A stretch of 15,418 bases of DNA from Auxenochlorella pyrenoidosa (lineage: Eukaryota > Chlorophyta > Trebouxiophyceae > Chlorellales > Chlorellaceae), in assembly GCA_001430745.1 (NCBI GenBank), contig KQ481983.1, positions 939,928 to 955,345 of the forward strand. The letters are read 5' to 3'. A program made the translations under genes and the position numbers. Position 1 is the stretch's first letter; every line of letters starts with the position of its first letter. Of this stretch, positions 8,415 through 15,418 are shown one piece after another. Below the pieces are notes generated by a model. That model was not told the origin of the DNA. It saw only the letters and a list, made by a program, of their open reading frames with translations, and ran no database searches.

Positions 8415-10464
8415 ATGGCAAAGCCGACGGTTGTCTACTTCCCTGTGCGGGGTAAGGAGGATGGGATGCACCCCAGAATCCGAATGTAAAGAAATGTGAA
8501 GTGGGCCTGTCGCATTGCAGCGGAGCCCTCTGGAAGCCGCCGCATCGAGGCCTTTGGACGATATTTGCAACACGCATTTCACCGTGAGATCGCTACCATC
8601 TGCGCTGCCAATCCTCCGCTGACCCTGATTACAACTGGGGCCGCCGCCACCGCCGCCCGCCCCTGGTCTGCAGCGCTTGGCGAGTCCATCCGCCTTACTC
8701 TGGCCGCCGCCGGTGTGGAGTTTGTGAACGAGGCAGTCAACAAGGATGTGAGATCGGGGGGAGTGGATGAGCTCATCCCTCTGAATGCACGGGCATGGCG
8801 CCAGGGCATACTATCCCTACAGCGCCCCTACAGCTGTCGCCGCTGCCCTGGATACGCCAACTGTGCCGCTTCCATGGCTGTGCTTGCAGCTGCTGAAGCA
8901 GGACCTGGAGACCTACAGCTTTGGCCAAGTCCCCAGGTACGCTCGTCTGGCAGCTCGGGACTGCCAGCACCGGCTGCACGCGCCTGCTTTTTCCCTGCCT
9001 CTGGGGCCTGCTTTCCCTGTCCCTCCCTGGATGATGCGCTGAGCGCTCCAACTGGCAACCTCCCTGTGTCGTGCCGCAGGTACTACGATGCCGAGATTGA
9101 CCTGGTGCAGTCGCACGCGATCCTCAGGTGCACTGATGGCAGCAGCACCAGGCCTGCATGGCAGCACCTCGTGAGTGTCACCTGCTGCCCCCCTCCCTCC
9201 CACCCCTGCCCCCTCCCGCCCACACGCCCCGCCCTGAGCCTTACACACCAACCCACCCACCCACACAAACACACACATACCACCACCACCACCACCATTA
9301 CCCCCCCCCATCCCCACCCCCCCGGCAGGTACCTGGGCCGCAAGCACGGCCTCTACGGCAGCTCTGATGAGCAGGCGGCCCGCATCGACCAGCTGCTGGA
9401 CGGCATGAACGACCTGAAGGTTGCGCCCCTCATCTACTACGACTCCATGCAGGTGGGCAGCCACGTGCTGAGCGCTGCGCTTGCGCTTGCATGGCACATG
9501 CTGCCCAGCAGGGGGCATGGGCACGAGGGCAGCGGCCCGTCGTTCTGCTCCTGGGCGGGCGAGCCCGTCCCCTCCTGCACAGCCCGCTGCGCCCTTGGCC
9601 ACCAAGCACTCAGGCGCCAACCAGAGCCGCCGCTGCCCACAGCCAGCCCGGCTCTCAAGACCACAGCCCGGCTCACCCTGGACGGGCCCCCCCCCCCCCC
9701 CCCCTTGCGCCCTCCTTGATAAACAGACGGAGGAGGCCCGGGCGGACTACTGGCGCAACCACCTGGAGCCTGAGGCGGCGCGCGGCGCCTGCAAGGGCGC
9801 GCACATGCTGTACGTGCAGAACTTTGTGCAGAAGCACGGCAAGGTGGGTCTTTGGTGGAGGCGGGTACGGGCAGCTCCTGAGGGGCCTGGCGGGGGTGGC
9901 GCTGAGCAGGGCGGTGCTCATGCCTGGGAGCATGGCCTGTCCATTTGATGTGGTGCCGAATGCTCCACCGCACCCATGGACGTGAAGACTCCCCAGCGTC
10001 GTGCAGGCAAAGCGTGCTGCTTGCCACAGCGAAGTGCCTCGCCGTCAGGTGCTGTGAATGGCCACCTGTGCCTCACGCCACTGCAGGACGGCTTTGCGGT
10101 GGGCAGCAAGCTCTCCATCGCCGACACCTTCCTGTTCAACCTGGTGGGCTGGGAGGGGGGAGGCGTCTCCAGAGCAGCAGATGCGCTGAAGACCTAGCAG
10201 TGCGCCTAAATCTACGCCCATCCTCGCTTTGCGACCGCATGGTGCCCTGGCTCTGCATTGGAATTACATTAGAATCGCAGCGCTGCTGGCACCAATTGCC
10301 GCCTCGACGCCCCGTGCCTGCCGCTGCAGGTGGACATGCACAAGCGCGTCTTTGGCGAGCGCTTTGACCGGGCCTACCCCGCGCTGGCGGCACACCACGC
10401 CAAGATTGCGGCCCTGCCCACCGTTGCGGCCTACCTGGCGGGCCCTAACCGCCCGGCCAAGTGA
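8415..10464 (+). CDS. Soluble glutathione S-transferase, 8 exons, 212 aa
   Basis: Exons are 8415-8451, 8674-8747, 8890-8936, 9080-9127, 9329-9452, 9727-9843, 10087-10143 and 10330-10464. All introns are GT-AG with phases 1,0,2,2,0,0,0. The N-terminal thioredoxin-like domain starts VVYFPVR, placing Tyr8 where sigma/pi/alpha-type GSTs have the glutathione-activating tyrosine. FGQVPR (48-53) supplies the cis-proline and QSHAILRYLG (63-72) the glutathione-binding QS motif. The helical C-terminal domain runs from about residue 78 and carries the N-capping motif SIAD (159-162). Length is typical of the family. The usual RGRxEP segment is changed to RALGES (12-17). It should conjugate glutathione to electrophiles in the cytosol; the exact class is uncertain, closest to sigma-like. 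It faces the tyrosinase gene across a shared upstream region. Confidence 0.93.
9181..9328. repeat. C-rich and CA/CAC simple-sequence stretch filling GST intron 4
   Basis: The intron has a C-rich first part, then ACCC repeats, a CA run, six CAC/CAT triplets near 9281-9298, and a C9 plus C7 tract leading to the CGGCAG acceptor. It is low-complexity and contains no stop in the frame of the flanking exons. Confidence 0.85.
9687..9704. repeat. Run of 18 C upstream of the GST exon 6 acceptor
   Basis: A pure C18 homopolymer ends 22 bases before the exon start at 9727, in the polypyrimidine-tract position of intron 5. Confidence 0.9.
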
Positions 10465-11158
10465 TGGCGGGGCAGGGCAGGGCAGACCCTACTCGCGCAT
10501 GCCCTGATATGCCTTTGCTGTCGTGTTTTGGTGCAGAGGCTTCCATGCACGTCGGTTTTCCCTCGGCTTACTCTCCTCCGCTGTTTGGCAAGATTCTGGT
10601 CGACTTTCTCCCTTGTCGGGCTCAGAACATCCACAGCTTGTGGGCACAAGCTCCACCACGTCACCCTGATCCCCTCCCGATTGCTTCTCTGCCTCGACGC
10701 TGGCGGCCTGAAACTCAATGCGCGCTTCCCATCCTTCCCCATGAAATGCCTTACAGCCATCCGTTTTGGTTCTTTTGATGTTTTTTAGGCTGCCATGTAA
10801 TGCTGCCTGCCTCAGTCGAGCAGGAAGCAGCGACCATGCACCACCCCCGTGCGCGCGCTGAGCGGCACAGCGCAGAAGGGTACCTCACGCGCTCCCGTGC
10901 CGATCTTATCTTACGCTCGAAGATCCCACTTCCTAAAGTGGTTCTGGCTCGCCTGCAGCACCTGGTTGCGGAACCGACAGCTGCTTCTCTGCTGCTTTGC
11001 ATCCACGGCTGCGTGCTTGCTGGCGATCTATCGAGGGCAGAGAAAGGAGGGTCTCCGAGCGGCCCGAGGCCCTTCCGGCGGCCAGCGGCAGCTGTCGCTG
11101 CCGCCAGTGTCGCCGCCACCAAGTGAAGCACCGCCTCCACCTTGCGAACCCAGCCAGC
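10465..11158. other. Tandem intergenic region between the GST and F-box/LRR genes
   Basis: About 330 bases of GST 3' UTR run to the TGTAA at 10796. The remaining 358 bases are upstream of the LRR gene and contain its promoter and 5' UTR. The LRR reading frame is open for some distance upstream of its chosen ATG (to about 10997), but that part has no recognisable domain. No other gene is supported. Confidence 0.5.
10796..10800 (+). terminator. TGTAA polyadenylation signal candidate for the GST gene
   Basis: TGTAA lies 332 bases after the GST stop codon, just after a T-rich patch (TTTTGATGTTTTTTAGG). It is the only TGTAA I see between the GST and LRR genes. Confidence 0.6.
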
Positions 11159-13756
11159 ATGCCAGCACATCAGCAGCGGCCCTGCCTGCTGGACTTGCCG
11201 GACGACGCCATCCTGGCCGTTGGCGGCCATTTGGGCCCGGCCGTGCACGACCGCCTGGCATGGACCGCCACTTGCCGACGCTTGCGGGGGTTGGGCGCCG
11301 GCCCCTCCCCGTTGTGGCGCCACATTTCCTTCTCCACCAGCAAGAAGCAGCTGGGACGCGTGGGCCGGGAACACCGGCTGCTGTTTGCAGAGTCCCTGGC
11401 GGGCGCCTTTGCACGGTGAGCACGCCCTGTCCCGACGCTTGCCCTCCCGTCTGCTGCTGCCTGGGTCGGCCTGCCCAGTGTGCATTCAGCTCTTGAGAGG
11501 GGGTGGCTGCTTCCACCTGGGATTCTGCCGAGGAGAAACAGCCTTATGTGATCCAAACCATCGCTTTGCAGTTGGCTGGCGCCGCGGCTGGCTGCAGTGG
11601 AGAGCCTCTCCTTCACAGTGCTCAGCCCAGAGCCGCTGGCGCTGCCTGCCGGGCACCCGCCGGCCCGCCTGCCCGCCCTGCTGCTGGTGCCGCCCGGCGG
11701 CGCGTACGGGGGCGGCGGCGTGGCGCTGTCCGAGCTGCGACAGCTGTCCATACAGTGGCCTGGTGCCGCCGTGCTGTGCTTCGCGTCGGCGCCGCCGCTG
11801 ACGGCGCTGCAGCGGTTGTCGCTGCCCGATGGGACAGACCTGGTGAGAACCTTGCTGCGCGCTTGTGACATCCCAGCTGTCCACGCAATGCCTGGCTGCC
11901 CCGACCTGTCGAGGGAGCAGCGTGCCTGGAGAGCCAGCAACGCCCCTGCGTGCCTGCTGGCTCAGTGCACCTTGGAGGCACTCTGGTGGGATGCTGCCCT
12001 GGCCGAGCAGCATTAAAACAATCGCCTGCCCCTTGCCCTGCGCTGCAGTCCGTGCCTGCGGCCTCACTGCTGGGCCCGCTGCCTGCCCAGCTGGCAGAAT
12101 TTGAGCTCTGCGATGGCAGCCTGGCTGTGGAGCGGGGCCCCTGGCTGCCGCCCTCGCTCACGGCGCTCTGCCTGGCGGGCGTGCGGCTGCGCTGCCTGCC
12201 CGACGTGCTTGCGCACCTGCCGCGGCTGCGCAGGTGGGTTGCAGGGCTCAGGGTGGCAGGTGTTGGCCCTCCAATGCGTTTTAATCTGCGCGCCGCGCTG
12301 GGATGGTGCCTGTCGCGCTCCGCCGTGCTTGCTTGTCCCCCCGAAACACCTTGCGCTCCATCCGATGCCGCAGCCTGCAGCTCTCCACCAACCGGCTGGG
12401 CGGCGCCCCGCTGGGCGCGCTGTCCCGCCTGGCGGCCACCCTACGGGAGCTGCACCTCAGCGAGACCCACCTGACCAGCTTCCCTGCCCCGGTGTGGCAT
12501 GGGGTGCTGCCCTGAACTCGTTGCAAGCCGGCCAGAGGTTGAGGGCTCCCACAAATGCCGCAGCCAGCCAACAGCTGGTCAGCGGTGGCGTGCAAGCTGG
12601 GGAGGTTGAGCGCGCTAGAACCCAACTGCTCCGTCATGCACCGCTCTGCTGCGTGCCAACTGCCCTGCAGGTCAGCACCCTCACCAGTTTGCAAGTGCTC
12701 TACCTGTGAGTGCCCTGAGGAAAAGCGCGCTGCTGACGGCAGCAGCAGACCCGGCGGCATGCACCGTGCGGCGCTTGCGCCGATCCCTGCAGCCGTGCAT
12801 CGCTGCCAATGCGCACTCCAGCTTGTGCGGTTCCGCCTTGCACTCAGCCACCCCCCGAGCCCTCCTTTCGCCCCAGCGCAGGCACAACGCCTTCCACCGC
12901 TCAGCCAGAGTGGCGCCCAGCGATTGGGACGCGCTGCGCCCGCTGCGCCGCCTCGCCTTCCTGTCCGTCTCGAGCAACCAGCTGTCGGCGCTGCCGCCGG
13001 CCGTGGCAGACATGACGCAGCTGCAGGCGGGTGCCTGGGCGGGAGGCTGGGGCGTGGCCGTGTGTGCATGCAGCCGCTGCTTGCACAACTGCATGCTTCC
13101 CCCCTTGCTGCTGCATGCCTGGGCGTCTTGCTCTGCTGCCTGGTGTGTGCCCATCCCAAAGGGCGGCTTGCCGCGTCGGTGGCAGCCGGCGCCAGCAGCC
13201 GACAGGGCCCACCCGGCAGCGAGCCTGCACCCTGTTGTGCCCCTGGCCCGGTCTGCAGGGCCTGCATCTGGAGGACAATGAGCTGGCAGGTGGCCTGCCC
13301 CATGCGCCCTGCCTGGCGGGGCTGCGCGAGCTGCTGCTGGACTGGCAGGCTGCCCTGGACTCGGCCGCCCCGCTGCGGGGCGCCACCGCCCTCACCCGGC
13401 TCGTCCTGTCGGGGCACCGGGCCGTAGACCTTGTGGGGGAGCGGCGGCTGGCCATCCGGCCCGCGGCCGCCGCGGAGCCGCTGCTTGCGGCGCTGGCGGC
13501 GCTGCCGGCGCTGCGCGCCGTGGAGGATGTGCTAGTGGGGGGGGAGGATGTTGTGACGGCGCCGGTGGCGGCGGTGATGTGGCAGCTGGGCGGGCGGTGC
13601 CCCCACCTGCGGGTGGGGCTGCTGCAGGACGCGAACGTGGGGATGACCCTGGCCGACGTGGAGAGGCGGGAGGCAGCGGGGGGCGGAGCACGCACGGCAG
13701 GCACGGCAGGTGCATCGGCATCGGGGCACTCGGGCGAACTGCCGACCAGGCAGTGA
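11159..13756 (+). CDS. F-box-like / leucine-rich-repeat protein, 7 exons, 502 aa
   Basis: Exons are 11159-11415, 11572-11842, 12049-12233, 12374-12491, 12671-12705, 12882-13026 and 13259-13756. Residues 9-60 (LLDLPDDAILAVGGHL...DRLAWTATCRRLR...LWRHI) resemble an F-box: LPDD start, then a CRR segment and LW. From about 213 to 390 there are six to eight LRRs of the LxxLxLxxNxLxxLP type. Examples are LQLSTNRLGG, LRELHLSETHLTSFPAPV, LAFLSVSSNQLSALPPAV and LQGLHLEDNELAG. The C-terminal 110 residues are Ala/Gly-rich without a recognised domain. If the F-box is real, the protein would be a substrate adaptor of an SCF ubiquitin ligase; otherwise it is a plain LRR scaffold. Intron 6 fits only a GC donor. 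The ATG chosen sits just before the F-box-like part; an earlier in-frame start is possible. Confidence 0.82.
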
Positions 13757-13942
13757 TGCGCCACTGTCGCCGCGTGCAGCCGACATCAGTGTGCATGCCA
13801 CCAACAGCTGCTACTTGTCCTGTTGGTGCAAATCTCTCTCTCTGACCAAACCTCAGGTCAGGCTTGACACAAGGGCAGATGCAGTCATACAACGCTGCTG
13901 TAGAGCTGTACAAGAAAGGAAATTGCAGGAGAGCTTGATCCA

Positions 13943-15401
13943 TCAACTGTCAGCATGCTGTCCCTCTGCTGCCTGTCGGGCCGCTGCCAGCAGCTTGCAG
14001 GCGTGCCTGTGCCCCGCCTGCCAGTCAGCCACGCTGCAGGCGCGCGAGCAGTAGCGCGCCACGTTGCATCCGCTGCAGCGCTTGCCGCGCTTGCCAGTGG
14101 CCTCCAGGTTGGGGCAGGCCAGGTGTGCGCAGGACTGGCGGGTAGCAGCGGCCTGCGCCAGCCCCAGCAACACCGCCTGCTGGCGCTTGGGCGCCGCATC
14201 CTCTGCCTGCCAGTGCAACTGCAGCGCCAGCGCCAGCTGGGTGGCAGGCGGCAGAGCGTGGTGCAAAGCCGCCAGCTGGACAGCTGCAGTGCTGTCGTCA
14301 GCATACAGGACATCCTCCACCTGCTGCACAGCAGCGGCCGCCTGCTGCAGCGCCAGCCCCCCGCTGTTCGGCTGGCTCTCAAGGACTGCGGAAGCTCTAT
14401 GCTCTGTCGCAACTACTACCAACATGGCAGACTGTACAAGGCTGCGCCTGCAAGTCTGCTCATCCTCAGGCAGGCGCTCCACGAGAGCAGCCAGGCTGCC
14501 GCTGGCCAGCAGATGGGCTGCCAGGCGCCGGGCACGGTTTGCCAACTCCAAAACTTCCTCGGCAATGTCGCAGACGTGCCGAGGATCATCGCCCTGCATG
14601 CAAAGAATGCGCCAGCACGCCAAAGGGTGCAGCTGTTATTGTCGCTTGTAGCTTGATGCTCCTCCCTCCCTGAACTTGGTCCTTGAAGTGTGATGCAACG
14701 CGCCATCCCTTTGCAGGACCCACCTCTGAAATGCACTCCAGCAGACCATCGGCCACACGCTGTATGATGCGGCCGTGGACAACGGCAGACCCATCTTCTG
14801 CAGCGTTGATATGCATCTGTGCACAGTGCAAGCAGACATCTTGACGAAGGTTCTGCGGCCAGCATTCAGGCGGGCTAGCTGACGCGACTGCCTGCAAAGC
14901 TTTCCCGTGAGCCGCTCTGACACTCCGCATCATGAGGCTGTCCTGCCGGGCTGTGCCAGGCTGTGCCTGCTCCGTAGCTGCCATAAGCAAGGGCAGTAGC
15001 TGCACCAGGGGCTGCTCGCAGGGCAGCAGCTGGCGAACTGCTTCTGGCTGGCTGGCAGCCCAGTGGACAAGCCGGCAGCTGCTTTCAAACAGCTGCAGGT
15101 CGCTCTCCGCTGTTGCTATGCTGCGCTGTGGGTACAGGCCCTGCATGTATTCCGAGGCAAACAGGTGCCACCTTAACCCTCGTGCTACGCTGCCAGCCAG
15201 CTCAAGTATGCTTTGGGTCAGCAGCTGCGCTGATTGGGCCAGGGCCTCTGCTTGTGGCTGCTGCATGCTGCATGCTGCTGCTGCCAGCTGTGGCAGGATG
15301 TGCAGCGCCTCGACTGCAGCTGCGCGCCACTCGGCATTGATTTGATCACTGAGGTCCATGGCTGTAAGCTGTTCCATCACTGAGGCGTACTCTGTCCCCA
15401 T
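13943..15401 (-). CDS. MYND zinc-finger protein, 2 exons visible, 442 aa; 5' end possibly beyond the window
   Basis: Minus-strand exons are 15401-14724 and 14593-13943, joined by a GT-AG intron in phase 0. The C-terminus is a MYND finger with ligands C381, C386, C399, C402, C408, C412, H421 and C425 (KRCSGCNVARYCSRAC, then W and HRHAC). The first pair is spaced C-x4-C rather than the usual C-x2-C. Before it lie about 370 residues rich in Ala, Leu and Gln that look all-helical, perhaps armadillo/HEAT-like; I do not recognise a named domain. MYND fingers bind proline-rich partner peptides, and algae have many such proteins of unknown role. The Met at 15401 is the first in this frame, but the frame stays open to the window edge, and a CCTAG just upstream could be an acceptor, so the gene may be 5'-partial. 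It converges on the LRR gene, 186 bases apart. Confidence 0.8.
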
Positions 15402-15418
15402 GCTAGGCAGACAGTGGT

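Noticed and set aside
9241..9300. A CRISPR-like or telomere-like repeat (CCCA, CA and CAC units)
   Set aside because: Units are simple microsatellites inside a GST intron, with no spacers and no telomere unit repetition.
8496..9719. A 407-codon open frame on the plus strand, the longest in the window
   Set aside because: It is GST exons 2, 4 and 5 read through low-complexity introns; only the exon parts match GST, and exon 3 is in another frame.
10997..11158. An upstream in-frame start for the LRR gene
   Set aside because: The extra residues are Arg/Cys-rich and domain-free, whereas the ATG at 11159 begins right before the F-box-like segment. It cannot be excluded without a 5' end.
1..15418. 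tRNA or rRNA genes, transposon terminal repeats, or endogenous viral genes
   Set aside because: None seen: no cloverleaf with T-arm consensus, no rRNA core motifs, and no transposase, reverse-transcriptase or viral motifs in any frame I read.

Overview
The window looks like nuclear DNA of a GC-rich green alga, most likely a chlorophyte of the Chlorella/trebouxiophyte kind. That placement is an inference. It rests on very high GC, many short GT-AG introns with C-rich acceptors, CTG/GCC-type codon use, TGTAA polyadenylation-type motifs after two genes, and families expected in such genomes (tyrosinase, GST, MYND, F-box/LRR, a plastid-style DUF4346 protein). I see no operon, phage, transposon, CRISPR array, rRNA or tRNA.

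Layout: (1) 64-117 (+), last exon of an unidentified gene. (2) 737-1566 (-), three-exon DUF4346 protein with a transit-peptide-like N-terminus. (3) 1737-3026 (+), five-exon EXPERA/TMEM97 (sigma-2 receptor-like) protein; its ATG lies only 170 bp from the DUF4346 ATG, head to head. (4) 3649-7094 (-), twelve-exon secreted tyrosinase-family copper oxidase. (5) 8415-10464 (+), eight-exon soluble glutathione S-transferase, divergent from the tyrosinase across 1,320 bp. (6) 11159-13756 (+), seven-exon F-box-like/leucine-rich-repeat protein. (7) 13943-15401 (-), at least two exons of a helical protein ending in a MYND zinc finger, convergent with the LRR gene and possibly continuing past the window edge.

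I built the gene models by joining exons so that phases match and the family motifs run continuously. In five of the six recognised genes every junction closes in frame from a start to a stop; the MYND gene lacks a proven start. Two junctions (tyrosinase intron 3, LRR intron 6) fit best with GC-AG introns.

The genes are mostly unrelated housekeeping or accessory genes. The one pairing with a plausible functional link is tyrosinase (makes o-quinones) beside a divergent GST (can conjugate electrophiles). I found no clear new multi-gene system. The items most worth a second look are the tyrosinase that stops at its tyrosine motif, the DUF4346 protein, the GC-AG introns and the long pure-C tracts at intron 3' ends.
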